Source of the DNA: Marsupella aquatica
Lineage: Eukaryota; Marchantiophyta
Reading direction: 5' to 3'
Assembly: GCA_973895155.1 (NCBI GenBank)
Contig: OZ316896.1
Span: forward strand, 14,818,001-14,882,000
DNA length: 64,000 nucleotides
Made by a program: the position numbers and the translations under genes. The notes below the pieces were generated by a model that saw nothing but the letters and a program-made list of their open reading frames with translations, was not told the origin of the DNA and made no database searches. Shown here one piece after another: positions 48,501 to 61,934 of this stretch (position 1 is the stretch's first letter; every line of letters starts with the position of its first letter).

Positions 48501-51500
48501 AACTCTTTGCTCAGTGGTTCTTGGTCCACTGTGGCAGACATTTGTCTCTGGTTACAAAGTTTATGAATCAGCGTGCATACAAGCTGTGGAGGAGTCGTAT
48601 GGTGGTTTAGCAGATTCAGATGGCACAGATCAAAGTTTAGAAGCGTTCACAATTCAGGTAATTGTGGTCAATTCTCTCAAAGTCTTCATCTCGCAAACAC
48701 GATGAATCAACTTCGAATCTGACAAAAAGTTCGTATGTTTTGTATTTGCAGTTGTATGAGTTTCTTCTCACAGCCGTCACAAGCCCCCGTTTCAGCAAGG
48801 TGTTGTCAATCAACAGATTTACCATTTACCCTAGCAATTGGTATCAAGACTGAAATGGGTCCTGCTTAGTAACTATACCTATCTTTTGCAATGCATTTGT
48901 GCTACTGCCAATTTTCACAAACATTAATGAAGAAAAATGAAGAAAGAAATCTCGGGTCCACTGAGGCCCTCAAGAGTCACATAATAGTCTGGCTAAACTG
49001 CTGGAAACTTGTGGCATTCAATTTGCAGATTGTAAGCAATGTGGGAGATCTAGTCTACTACACAATTGGCTACATGCAAATGACAGAAGAACAGGTTTTA
49101 TAAGACTTCTACCTATGCTTGTTTTCCACAGTGGTGCGAAGTTCAATGATGCTTCCTATAGCTGTCACGGATTGGCACATGTGATATCTAGCAAACTCCC
49201 TCGCAACAGTTTGCTTTCTCTTGCTTTTAAGGGTTCGTCTTTTAGGTCTAGTAAGAGACATTGGAGACTTTTGAATGCAGTCTTCCATACTTGCTTTGTT
49301 CTGCAATGAAATGCAGTATTTTTGCCAGTGTTGGCTTAGCCAAACACTCCTGGAACAATCCGTTCTGTGCTTCTGAATGGCCAGGTCCAAACATGGTCGT
49401 CTGACCCAAACCAGTACGTAGCAGATGAAGATGATGTTACCTACAGCTGTCGAGTTTCAGGTGCGATTAGGTTCCTTGGAGTTGCCTTTCACTCTTTGTG
49501 CTTCAGTCCTCACAGGATTCCTTTTGGTAGTCAACCCCAATGTCGCTATCTGAATGATCTGCGGCCTTAAAAAGGATAAAAGTTAATGTGTTTGTCTCCC
49601 TTCAGACTTCTTCTTATTAAATCCGTTTTGTCACATCTGTTGCCAGGAATCCTTTTATTGGAAGAGTTGGTGGAAGCATTTGATGATCGAGCACTCTCAG
49701 CCATATTAGAGGCTGTTCAAAGGCGGATTACGGAAGCAGCTCAAGCCAAAGCAGCTGGCCGACTAGAGTGGTGGAAGGCAGGGCCAAAACACAAATTTCT
49801 TGCAGCTGACAGCCTTAATCCTAATTAAATAAAGCGCACCGTGTGAGACCATGAAACAGAATGGCGGATATCGAGTTGTGTCAATTTCATGCTGTTAGAA
49901 TTACCGCACTTTGCCCACGACCAATATTTACTGTTTCTGATATTTCTTAATCTGGGAACTTGATTTGTTGAACGGGTCTATACTTTTTCTTTGTCTCAGG
50001 GTCTAATCCTTCGTGTTTGTTGTAGTTGAGGGAAGCTGCGATCTTGGCTGTTGGCACTGTTGCTTCACAAATAATTAGATCGCAGGTGCTCAAGTTACCT
50101 CTCCATTCTGTTGCCAACTTTCATATTACATTGACAGAGTTCTTTGGACTCTGTCTAACTCTGCATGAAGTGTTGAGGTCCATCAAGGTGCAAACAGCTT
50201 CTTTTGAAGTCATTGACTGAGGAGGCCAATTGTATGCAGTCTGAAGGACTTTTGGGCTTCAGTCTGGAACCATTTCTTGATGAGATCCTGATTCAAGACA
50301 TAGGAAGAGGTATGTGATGCTATATGTGGGCAAAAGGCTGAATAACGTTCAACTTAATTTATTTCAATTTCCAACACAGACCGTGCCGGAAGCACGCATC
50401 GGATCGCCAATTGACTCTGGATATGTGCCTCTTACTACAGGAATGGAGCTGTGCCCCTTTTTACATGGTCGGGCCTTATGGGCTGCCGCAAAGTTTGCAC
50501 CTTCGGTGAGAACAAAATTTCTTGTATCAATAAAGACTGTAGAACCTGTTTCAAAAGTAATTACGTGAGACGAGAAATTTGGACACAGTTAATGTGTATA
50601 GCAAAGCGGTTGAGAAAATTACCCGTCAAGTTTAGCATGGCAAGTACTTAAATTCAATATAGGCTATTGTGGATTGGCCTGAACTTTTCACTCGTTCTGA
50701 AATGCGCAAGGAGGACTAGCGTTATGTGGTGCTTGCTACTTTCTCTGGACTATCCAACAATAGTAATTGTATGCGCGATTGCAATGCAGATGAATAAGGA
50801 AAGATCAGAACAGTTCTTCTATGCCGCGGTGACTGGTTTGTCTGGAGATATGTGAGTTAATTTAGACCATCTCATCGCAAGCGGTGAGCTTTCTACAAGT
50901 GTTGATGTTCTAAGACTTTATTCGATCAATACAAGAAAGGACAGTGGTATCTTCTCACTTGGACATGCTTTTGTGACTGCAGTCCTGCACCTATCAAAAT
51001 TGGTGCGTGCCGAGCGCTTGCTGAAATTCTTCCTAACATTGACTCGTCAATCCTGCAACCGCGCTCCGGGATTGTCTTTGCTGAGCTGGGAGCCTTATTG
51101 CAAGAGGTAGGGAAGCTTTGCTAGTCAGCTACCTGTTCCTGAAAGTGCACATGACTCGCTGAATTACTTTGGTGTCAAGCCTATTCGTTACTCTGTACTG
51201 AGGACTTCGCTCACCTATGATATGACTAATGATTAAGATTGGCAGGCTTCTGATGAAACCTTGCATTTGGTCCTTGAAACACTGCAAGCCGCAGTGAAAG
51301 CAGGTAAGCTGTCCAGTTCTAGCTCTTAGTCGTTTAGATAGCAGTATCAGATTAATAGAAAGTAAGATATGATCACTTGCAGATTTAGCCAGATCTACGA
51401 TTACGCTGATCGTCTTCGTTACAGGTTTCGTTTTTCCTGAAGCTAGTGTGTCATTGCAGACAACCAGGCAACAGCTGCAGTGGAGTCCACTATCTCTCCG

Positions 51501-54500
51501 TTAGTCTTGAATGTGTGGGCCAAACATGTGGCCGATCCTTTCATCAGCATTGACGCTCTTGAAATTTTAGAGGTAAGCTATAGTTTTCGTTTCTTTCGTG
51601 TTGGGTCTACCGGAATAAGTAAGTCTCTGTCAGGCAAGCTTCCTTCTTATCTCAAAAATTTAATTGACTACTCTCCAGTCAGCACAGCATGTGGAACCCA
51701 TTACTATGAGCTCTCAGCTGAGAACATCAGCAGGCCTCAATGGCGCTAAGACTTTTGTTTTAAGCTACGGAACTGAGCCCTGAATGGTCTAGGCTGTCAA
51801 ATATATATATCTATGGAAGTGCACTGGAGAACCGTTGAGATCACATCCTGTTGTCTGAAATTTCGGACAAGTATTATTTAAAGACTGTTTCAACCAGAAT
51901 GAAGTCATTGTGGGTAGCATTAAAATGAGTGTGCAAACAATTTCAGCTCAAACAGAATTTTGTTCTGTAAGTCGAGTACCCCGGTTATCTTAAAGAATGC
52001 TCATGTATTTGTATCGTATCTTTATCTTAAATTCTATGACTAGGCTCTCATCTAGAAATTCTCCAGCTATGCCACGTAGGCCCATTGAACATGTTGAGGA
52101 GGAAGGCTGTGACATCTGAATTCAATCATTCGAAGCTGTCCACATGGCTGTCCCAAGTGGTAAATGTAATCAGACGACAACTTAGGAAGGCTTTGTCTAT
52201 TTACGAAACTAATAGTGTGGCATGGCTGCTGAATTTGCAGGCAATCAAAGAAGTTCCAGGGTGCCTGGAGCCACTCGCATCTCGTGTGTTGCCTGTTCTT
52301 GGATCTATTTTTGGAAATGTATGTTTTCAAATTTTCAGACGTAAGCTTCTAGGGTCGATTTGTTTTTAAAAGAACTTAGTTGTCGTCGAAATCGCAAAGC
52401 TCTGACATGATCTTCTAAGTTCTTTTATGTTGGAAGTCGCAATTCAATTTTCCAAGAATATGCCTTGTACGTACGAGGCTTCCACTGAGCATACTTGGGC
52501 AACTTCGTATACAGATGTGGTAACTGTTTTCCTACGTCCGATGAGTACAATGCCACTATATTTTGTAATATTTTGATTTGCGCCTTCTTTGTCTGGCCAT
52601 CTCAACACTCATTGCAAACTCATTCGGTTCTTCCCACTGTTTTGTGTTGCTTATTCTGTTCTTCTAATTGCAGCCAAAGCAGGAGATTGCGGGGCTAGTT
52701 GCGGGTGCATTGGATCTACTTACAATGCTTCTCACGGTTAGATATAAACATTTTCTCATGTTAAAACTAGGGTCGCCCAACAGTCAGAAATACTCAAGTA
52801 ATATCAACCTTATGGTCAGGCTCCCATGGACTGTAATTTAAATCAGGATTTTTCCATCACCACAATTGGCAACTCCATTACTGCCAGTTTGTAAGATCCT
52901 TCAATTTCGTTGCCTAGAGTGGTTTGTGAGCCAGATTTATTTCTCATCAGCATTTTGTTTTACAGAAAGCGCCAATGCTACTAGTTCAGAAAGCGCATGA
53001 CATCACGTTTGTGCCATTGATCAACATTGTGCTTCAAAGCGATGACAACAGTGAACTGCAAGTGAGTTCGATCTTTACAAAACTCGTGCCGGTTGCCTGC
53101 TTTTAGGATCTTGCGGCTGGAATCCACATGACTTTGCCTGCCTGCTTGATGCTATTTGCTCAATTCAATGTAGGTCCTGATTTAACTGACAACTGTCAGT
53201 TTGATGAGTACTAAACTACTGTTACTTTGCTAGTTTAAGGCTTTTAATAAAATTGAACTGGAAATTTCGTACGTATTTCCAGAATGCAACAGAGTCTCTG
53301 TCTGCATTTGTTCGTGAAGGAGGGGAAGCACTTTTGGGATTTGGAGGTGACCCAAATCGCACGATGCAAATGCTTCTGGATGCAGCTGCTAGGTGGGCAA
53401 CTGTCTGTACTTTAAGTCTGTCTTTTTCTGAGTGTAGTAAGTAAGCAATCAGCACCCTGCTGGTTTAGCAAGATCCACAACTATAAACCCAACAGCTCTT
53501 AAGCATCTGGATTATCGGGTTTTCGTGTGTGAAATCTAACGATATAGATATCTCTGTCCCATCAACTCCTGACACAGCAGAGCCATTTATATTGCTGATA
53601 ACAAGCTGGTATTGAACAATTATGTCATTCAGAATTGTTAGGAATGGGTATATTTTCAGGGAGTTCATTATTATGAGTCATTATCCCATGCTTATGTTGA
53701 GTTCTATAAGTTGAGGTCCACGGCTAGTATGACAGCTGCATTATGCCGATTTCAGTTGGCTCTGGCTGAGGATGAATAGATTTTAAATATGATTGCTCGT
53801 CATGTGTTCGACTGCAGGCTTCTCAATCCTGAGCTTGAAAGCTCGTGTGCCCTCTTTGTGGGTAGTTTCATTAATGCTCTCATTCTACATCTTTCAACAA
53901 TGATGACACCATACATCAGGCAATTAGTTACTGCTCTGCTTGCTTGCATTCGAAGTACTGAGCTTACAGCCTTGACGACCTCACTGTTGCTGGTCATGGC
54001 CCGACTGGTAAGTCCTTTCCTCGTTTATCTGTCAAGGGAAGGAACGGCTTGAGATTTTTCGTCCATTGTCTTTCTTTTCGAGTTGAGTTTGGCAATACAT
54101 AAGGTTTACCATTTTTTGCTTTTCAGCCAAAAGCAAAAACTGAGGGTTCTAGGTAAAGGGTAAATTCAAAAACTGCAACAATTTTGAAGATCCTTAAATT
54201 GAAGATGAGCGTTTCTTCTAGCGTCCTGTTTCTATGGGCACGGCTTGTCGCTAATTTTGGAGAAAGGAAAGCAGAAGGAAAAATACTTCTCAGCATAATT
54301 ACATTCTTACTCGAATACCAACGGTGGAATGTTCTATGTCTTTAGGTGCACATGAGTTCACCAAACGTCGGCCAGTTCATTGATTTACTTGTAACTCTGC
54401 CTGTTGACTACAATGCTCTCGAGTTTTTAATGTCCCAATGGACAAAACATCAAGGTGCAATATTATTTCTTAGTCACAAGTTTATTTTCTTTTGCATCAA

Positions 54501-56540
54501 AGGGATGTCCCACACGCACCGGCATTTCATGGCATATGGTTTGTGACATCATATCCCTGTGACCATCTTTGTTTTTTTCTCTAGCTGTGGATGAACACAC
54601 AGGATATTGAAAGTGGCGTGGTGATCCCATTCATTCGGCATTTGTTCATCTTTCAGGGGACATTCAAGGGTCATATCAGATTAAAGTGAGCACAACTGCT
54701 TTAGCTTTACTACTGGCTTCAGGGCATCCGTCTCTTCGAAGTATAACCGTCCAAGGACATTTAACGGTCAAATCTAAACCAATTTCTTCTTTTTTACAAA
54801 TTTGAGTTTACGTCTGACTAGGCATGCGAATGAATGACATCACCAGTACGTCACTTCCAATATTTTGCCCACATTGAAACTCTGAATCCATTTTTCCGGG
54901 ATAATTGTTTAGTACCCCTAAGTGCTTTTCGTGATGATTCTGTATCCGGACATCCAATTTCCATGCAGGCTAATTCAACAGGAGTGATTACTCGAGCGCG
55001 CTCAAAAGTCACTCCGAACACCTGGACAGTGATGTCTCTGCCTGCCAAGGTGTGCCTTTAGAGCTCTTGACCTGGAGCTGCTTTAGTGGCTCATTTTGCT
55101 GGAAAATTGATTTCACCTCGAGATCCCATTCAGTCACATCTAAAAGCAGGACTGTTTCTTGGCGAAGATTTTTGAATTATTTGTAGCACGCAGCTCCTCT
55201 CTTTGCTTGCAGGGGCGATTGTAGAGATTCAAGAACAAAGAACAAATGCAGATGACGAGGTGAGTTTTCAGTTTTATTCTGCATATTTAAATGGGGAAAT
55301 TGTGCACGACGAAGTAACCGCTATGCCATACGTCAAGTGCCATACAATGTCACATGGCTGTATGAAAAGTTTCATAAGGAGATAGCCTTGGAGGAAAGCA
55401 TAGTAATTGTCATCTTTGCTTGCAGGATGATGACTGGGAAGAGGTTGATGAGGATGAAGATGACGATGACAAGCAAGGGCAGCCGCGATCGTTGCTGGTA
55501 ACCCAAGGGAAGGACGCCTCAGTTTTTAAAGCCTTGGATGACGTGCAGCATCTCTTATATGATGAAGTAAGCGCGTGACTTGACATTGTCAGCATTTCTC
55601 TGGACAACAGAATCAACTTTGTGTCTCAATTTCAAATTACTTGTATTGTGAAAGGAGTAGGATTTTGAAGTTTTCTATGGCACAGATAGAAGATGGGGAT
55701 TATATGGAGGATCCTGCTGCAGCAACCGACCCACTAAATGAGGTATCTTTTTTGCTAGAATCGTGATTCCGATAGAAGTGAATATGCAGTTTCTTGAGCG
55801 GACATTCGCCGATGCATGATTGATAAGTTATAGCATTCAGTCTCAGCGGATGGGTGACTATGTATTGTTTCTTGGAGTTCGATCATCTTACTGTATGTCA
55901 AAAACTTTATGCTGTATAAGACAGTACTTCTTACTTCATACCTTTAGCGAAGAGTTGACACAGTTTTCTAGAGGCTTTCACATAGCAAGATAATAAAAGC
56001 TTTCATATCCTTTTCAACAGACTCCTTCAATAGATGTGTTTCTGGAGTTCTTCTCTTTGCTAGCACAATGAGAAGTCATCTAAACAGTCCAGGAACTTCT
56101 GCAGATAAATCTTTCACTCTACTTGCGCAACTTTATGAAAGAATTCTCCCAAAGAGATCCAGCCTATTTCAAACAGCTATACCAGGTGAACAATTATATT
56201 TAATCTTCTTTCCCATCATATTTTAGATTGCTTGGGGAATTTTTAAGTCTGGGAACGTTGCCTTCTCTGCTTTTACCACTTATTCGCGGTGGATGCCATC
56301 TCTGGTAAATCTTTTTTGAAGGCATTTTGATTGTTGACGACTGTTAAAAGTTATAAAGTCCCGTGCATTAGCAAGCCCAAGACTCTGGCATGTCCACCCA
56401 AAGATCAACGTGTCGCCAGGTTCTGTGCGATAGAAGGGCAGATCTTAACAGCGTGAACTTACTGGTGGTTGTCATACTCATATTGCCAGGATTTGCTCGC
56501 TCCTGAACAACGCGCTGTACAAGCTCTTTTAGATGGGTAA
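45513..56540 (+). CDS. IPO9: Importin-9 (karyopherin beta)
   Basis: Nuclear import receptor; human IPO9 carries H2A-H2B, actin and ribosomal proteins. Thirty-three exons join in frame (1,058 aa; human 1,041): 45513-45657, 46351-46412, 46617-46709, 46887-47058, 47432-47547, 47639-47725, 47962-48078, 48340-48403, 48515-48657, 48752-48799, 49029-49094, 49385-49460, 49647-49777, 50026-50085, 50198-50309, 50441-50505, 50790-50851, 50983-51106, 51246-51303, 51460-51572, 52241-52318, 52674-52736, 52966-53061, 53283-53392, 53818-54007, 54346-54454, 54657-54740, 54913-55049, 55194-55259, 55426-55566, 55686-55742, 56105-56185, 56490-56540. Landmarks: GLRQLAAVLLKQY (N-terminal domain), DWPEEWPELI, GYMQMTEEQ, the acidic DDDWEEVDEDEDDDD insert, ATDPLNE. 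Intron 2 is AT-AC; introns 8 and 13 need GC donors. The ATG at 45513 precedes a Gly-rich leader. Confidence 0.96.
46413..46616 (+). other. U12-type AT-AC intron (IPO9 intron 2)
   Basis: The exon ends ...CTGCGTCAA and the intron begins ATATCCTTT, an exact minor-spliceosome AT-type donor. The branch-site match is TACTTAAC (46598-46605), two mismatches from TTCCTTAAC counting the full nonamer. The intron ends in CAC at 46616, 12 nt after the presumed branch A. Joining 46412 to 46617 in phase 0 gives GLRQ|LAAVLLKQY, the conserved karyopherin sequence. No GT-AG alternative restores this frame. Length 204 nt. Confidence 0.92.
48404..48514 (+). other. GC-AG intron (IPO9 intron 8)
   Basis: The donor reads CCAG|GCAAGC, the typical strong context of U2-type GC donors. 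Only this junction gives ATEFP|VVLGPLWQTF in frame with the next exon, matching the family (PLWxTF). A GT further on (48436 region) would add unrelated residues and has a poor context. Confidence 0.75.
49778..50025 (+). other. GC-AG intron (IPO9 intron 13)
   Basis: The donor GGAAG|GCAGGG joins to TTGAGGGAAGC in phase 0, giving EWWK|LREAAIL as in plant importin-9 (WWRLREAVL). Without it the reading runs 13 codons to a stop with no GT donor before it. The context is weaker than at intron 8. Confidence 0.65.
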
Positions 56541-58836
56541 GCTTTTGACAGCAGAGGTATCGTATACTTTGACAAAACCAAGAATTGGGAAGGATTTTTG
56601 GAGAAAAATATTTTGCCTATGATGATCCTATAAATCTGCGGGGATCATGAGTACTCAACACCCTCATATATGGGCCGTCTTTAAATTACATATACGGTTC
56701 ATGGAACAGGTCTTCTGAATGAAGCCTACGCCCCTTTTGCCATGAGGCAGCCCTTGGATATCAGTGGTTGTACCAGCTAGCAAGGCCTGGCAAGATGAGA
56801 TTGTGCTAAGCTTTAGCTCAGTCAGATTAAAGAATAGTGTCTTTTAGTTACCAAGGCAAAGGAAAGCAAACGCTTCTAATTTAGTATGTGGCAGTCAGAC
56901 TTCCCTACGAAAAGAATGGGAAATTGGCTACAAATAGTCTTGCAAAAGTTTCTTATGCCCTTAGGTCCACATTTTTGTAGGATGTAGATTGGAGTTTGAG
57001 TACTGTTGGCATTAAATATTTGGGTCTTTGAACATCTATTATTATATCTCTTCATTGAGGAGCGAATTGGACAATAAAAAGGTTGATTTTTATGAGACTC
57101 TATAATATTAGTGAAACTATGTAATGCTGGTAGAGAAGCTCCCTTTTATTTTGATTACTACTGTAGCAGTGCTTTAAGCAACTAAAGCTCCTATATTCTT
57201 GACAAGATGCTCTGATGGGTTGTTTAAACATGTATAGACCATGTTGAAAGTATCCTCGCCAAGAATAGTACCTTTCCTTTCTATGAATGCTCATCTTCTT
57301 GGGTGTCCACTTTGCAACATTCAGATTGTGTGCTAGCATGTCATAGCAGATGCCTCAGGTACATGAGGATTGCACTCTTTTTGTGCATTAAAATTCTATC
57401 TCATCCAATGAGAAGAACTGGTACAGTCCTTTCCCAAAATGTTAAATGTTCCAACTAAACTAGACACTATTACTTGGGCATCTAGTACAAAAGGTGGAAT
57501 ATTTAAATCTCAAATGGTCTTACCAAAAATATGGAATGCTGGAGAATAAACTATAGGCATGGCACATATAAACGATGAAACAAACAAATGCTCAATGATC
57601 TTATCATGTTGAATGGTAAATATTATAAAAATAATCAGAAGCACCTAGTGTTAGTCAAGCTTTAGTTTGGTCCAATATATGACCATTTCAATTCTCAAAA
57701 TTACTTTCATTAAAACTATTAAGTATACTTTTGAAAATTTGAGGAAACACCTCCTAGTAGTCTTGTGGTAGAATTAATCCGTGGACCCCCACGTTCATCC
57801 AAGGGAATGAGTAGTTACTTATTTATGTTATTTTAGAGGCAGTTATCTAATTAATTACAAAGTTAACAAATAAAAATCACTCAAAAGGTAACTAATACGG
57901 TCACAGTGAAAAAAATTATATCTCTTCCTTTGTATTTTGGTTTTTTTTACGCTTAATACTTACAGCAGGGTGCCCCATAATTACGCGAATATGAACACAA
58001 ATATGACAAAGACCTTCAGTTTTGTTTCCAGGAAACCTGTTGTCCTGTTTGTCACCGTACTCCTTGATGTGGTGCATCCTTCTGCCAGGGAATTTGCAAA
58101 GGACCCCTAATGGGGGTCCGTAATGAGCAGCCTTGTCCCTCAGTTTTTTGCCCTTGTTGCTCTCTTAGACAGGGTGTCTGTGGCACTCTAGAGCACTCAA
58201 ACATCCACTGTTCTACCGAGTGCCAACCTGTTGGTTTTAGGGCATCTAGACAAATTCTTTGTCATGTGACCCCTCCTTGGCAATTTACTCTTGAGCTTTA
58301 CCAAGCTTTGAGTTTACTATCGAGTTGGGCTTGTTTTCCTGTTGTAGATGATAAGTACTTAGCCCTTGGATACTAAGGCATGCATATTTAGTCATCAAGC
58401 TCTAATCCAAGGTCACACCATGCTGGTCTGGGATCTGTGCCTACAAGCAATGGTTGCACTGCCCTCCACTCTAAGGATGTTGCTACCTAGTCCCTCCATC
58501 AGGTACCAATGAGTCTATATTGGCAAATGTCCTCTAGCAAATACATGAAAAGAACCCTAGGCAGTTGGTACTTAGCTGCAGAGCCTGGTACCAAAATAGA
58601 TATCTGATGTCCTGCTATACAATTTTATCCCAAATTTTATCTCAACATAGGCCACACTTTCATTGCTACTACATCACCTGAAAAAAAAGAGTAAGGTACT
58701 GCCTTCAGCATCCAGTTCATCATGCTCACCTGCAGAAAAAAGAAAAGTCATCTTCATGTTCATCCTCATGCACTCTAGAATTGGTGACACATCTGAGGTT
58801 GACAAACATCCTATGAGGTGGTGCTATATAGCCAGC

Positions 58837-58853
58837 CAACCAACCAACCAACC
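58837..58853. repeat. (CCAA)n microsatellite
   Basis: Four perfect CCAA units preceded by the related 'agccag'. Confidence 0.9.
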
Positions 58854-59749
58854 AAGCTCTTGCAATATACATTTAGGTCACCCATAGGATAACCCTACAT
58901 AGGGTTTTAGCGATCTGTATAAGACGACATACCCAGTAAAGTATTTCACCAAGATGTGTAAGTTGCCCATGCCAGCTACCAAGTAGGTGTACAACCCCAC
59001 ACTAAGGCAACAATACTTTTGCCTTAGATGCAAGAACTATAACAAAGTTCAGTTAGCGCAAGGAGTAAAACCTTCATAGTAGATGTGTTGAACTTCTTAA
59101 GAAGACAGGAATTAAAGCTCTTGGTAGAGAAAACTCTGTGATTAGATTTAAAATTATTAAGAAACACTCAATTGTACTAAATATGATCTCAGCAACTTGT
59201 GCTATCTTTTGGACACTCATCCACCTATTCACCTAGTAGCTCAAATATTTTGGTGACAATGACACCAAAATTCAGAATTGTTTTTTTTTCTGTTTTTGCT
59301 GCATGTGCATCATACTGGACTGCCTCTTGTGTTCTATGTCAACTGACAAAGGTCAATAATGGGCAGAAGCAATGTTTTCATCCTATTGTTCCACTTCCCT
59401 GGACCAGTTTGTGTTTGTACCAAACATCTCTATTGGGCTTATTCTTTCTTAGAGACTTTATAGAGTTCAGTGTCTTGAACGTTGCACTTTCTTATGGGTT
59501 CAGACATCCACAAGGCATCAACATTAATTGAGTCCATTATCAGTATTGTTAGAAGTGATGGTGGACCATGACCACCTCGTCATCTCAACATCCATGTCCT
59601 TGCAATTATATGTGTAGTCTATGCAGTGAGCTCTTGGACTCATATGGAGTTTAAGAAACTACCCTGTGCAAGATTGACCAACCATTTTGACAAAACCATG
59701 CTGGATGGAAACCAAAAATGGTTTTGATTCTTGCAAAAACTGGTCAGTG

Positions 59750-60005
59750 GCTCAGGGGTCTCACTATATGGATGCCTCCCCATCACCTGCGACATTTTTA
59801 GGTCTCAGACCCCCTAAAATGTAAGGAAAATTTTTATTTTTCAACCCCTATAAAGTATCCTAATGTTCTTATAAGTATCAAAATTTGATTTAAAAGACCC
59901 TATTGTTCTTCTCATAAAATTCTTAAGTCTTCCCTTTCAACCAATAAAATGACCCTATACTTCGTCGCATGTGATGTGCCATTTTTGTGGAAGTGAAACC
60001 CCCAA
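59750..60005. repeat. Dispersed repeat, copy B
   Basis: Shares 'tctcactatatgga', 'gaccccctaaa', 'gaccctatacttcgtcgca' and 'gtggaagtgaaaccccc' in the same order and spacing with 39840-40170. The copies are about 20 kb apart and clearly diverged. Confidence 0.65.
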
Positions 60006-60979
60006 GGCCAGCGGATACACTCTCTAGTTCGTTGAGAGGCCATGTTCACATTCCGTATCTGTTCAGTGCTGGGTATGTTCCCTCTTGTGCACCATTTTTG
60101 GCTTGAATTCACCTGACACTTCAATAGCACATGCCTTGTCGTCAATGCTCTGCCCTACTTTGCCCACATGCCTCCTTGGTGTTGTGGTCCATTTTTTAAC
60201 GGGGCAAAGTCATCACACAAGTTTGAAATTGTCTGTAGACGGTGAGTAGGCAACAAAAACTGAGGACCCATAAATAGCTGTATACTACACAAAGGCTAAC
60301 ATTGCATTATCTTAAAATCTTTTTAAGAACAGACAAAATGAATAATTAATTAATCACTCTCAAATAAACTGTGGCCAATTTTCCATGCCGCCAAGTACTT
60401 TTTGGAAGAGACAGAATCCTTTATGTGATCATAAACCTTGAAAACCTAAGCACCCCAAACCCCACTAAAATACAATAAGTCAAGAAAATTTGCAAAACAA
60501 TCTACCCAAAAAACCCAATCCATAAAACAAAAACAGCCAAAACAGCCTGAAGGAGGAAGTGGAGCTTTGAATTAGAGTGTCCATTACCCTTGAGTTAGTA
60601 CACAAGTCTTTTCTTCAATGGTGAGACCAAAGAGGCTGCCATAAACACAACCAAGTGGACTTTCCTTGCTTTCCTTAATAATACTGGTTAACATCTCTGG
60701 GCACAATGTTATTTATGCATTTTATACAAACATGCAAGGGTGCTTGACACAAAGGTAGGCTAGTCAATGATGGGAAGTTACTCCGGAAGTTACACTCCAC
60801 TTGTTGTTAGGTGATGCGCATGCCTAGACGAGCATAACCTATTTACTTTCATAGTACTAGCTAGGCTTTAATGGACTATGATAGCACTTATTTGAGTCCC
60901 AGGTTCCCATAGACCATGGGAGGGGGTATACCCAAGTGGAACGCAAACTTGAGCTCACACTTCAAAGTTCAATCTTTAG

Positions 60980-61005
60980 GAGAGAGAGAGAGTGAGAGGG
61001 TGAGA
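60980..61005. repeat. GA-rich microsatellite
   Basis: A run of GA dinucleotides with a few T/G interruptions, followed by 'gtgagagg'. Confidence 0.85.
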
Positions 61006-61764
61006 GGAGCTCTAGCACGTTGGCTATGGTGGATATGATCATTTTGCATTACTAGTTTTCTCTCACGGCCGTTGATGTAACCTAGACGGGCTGAACAACG
61101 TACTTGCATTGTAGGAGTCTATGGATGTTGTTCACATGTGTTGATGTTATCTTGTTATTTCTAGATTTATCCCCTGGATTTATTCCAACATTTGCAACAT
61201 GAGGCAAAGTGTGTGGCCCCGTGTGTAGATATGTAAAACTCCGTGAGAAATTAAGCAAAAGGGCATGTTATTAGCAATATCAAAGCAAGGAAAGACTCCG
61301 AGTCATGTTTACAACTCAATTTGTAGGACACCATATTATAACATTCATAGTCAATTTATAGTTAATAATGAACTACTTTTAGTAATAAAGGTTGGTCTAA
61401 GTGAAAGTAGTCACAAGTGCTTTGGTTGTCATCAGGTCATTTTCTCACATCCCCGAGCCCTCATGTTTGACTTATCAATAAATACTTCTTATGTATGTGT
61501 ACACTTGTAGACTGAAATACACTTATGTATTTGTCCTTTAGTGCCACTATTTTGTCATTCAGTGATGGTCCACCTGCCCTTATGCAAAGGGCATTTTTTT
61601 GGCACATCTACAAAGGAAAGCACTATAATATATATTAGGAAACTACACTTAGCCACAGTTCACTTTGCTAAGTGCACATAAGATATAGATACTCACTTGC
61701 CTTAATGACCAAGAAAAGTACAATTATATGGTACAACGGTACTGAAGAGTTGTGTACATAAGGT

Positions 61765-61934
61765 ACAGATCATCACTTGCCTTAGTTAGTGACACTCAAA
61801 TCAATCAAAACCATAAGCTAAGCAAAAACCATGAGAACTTGTTTTTAGTACAGATCATCACTTGCCTTGGTTAGTGACACTCAAATCAATCAAAACCATA
61901 AGTTTAGTAAGCAAAATCCACGAGAACTACTTTT
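61765..61934. repeat. 85-bp tandem repeat, two copies
   Basis: Unit 61765-61849 (acagatcatcacttgcctta) recurs at 61850-61934 with few changes, including 'gtgacactcaaatcaatcaa' in both. A weaker relative begins about 61680 ('acataagatatagatactcacttgcc'). Confidence 0.88.

Noticed and set aside
55743-56104. IPO9 intron 31 donor GTATCTTTT resembles a U12 donor
   Set aside because: One mismatch in the core and no TTCCTTAAC-like branch site in the last 30 nt before the AG, so it is treated as an ordinary U2 intron.
58110-58376. Cys-rich open frame of 88 codons
   Set aside because: No spacing pattern of a known Cys-rich family and no signal peptide; it lies in repeat-like DNA.
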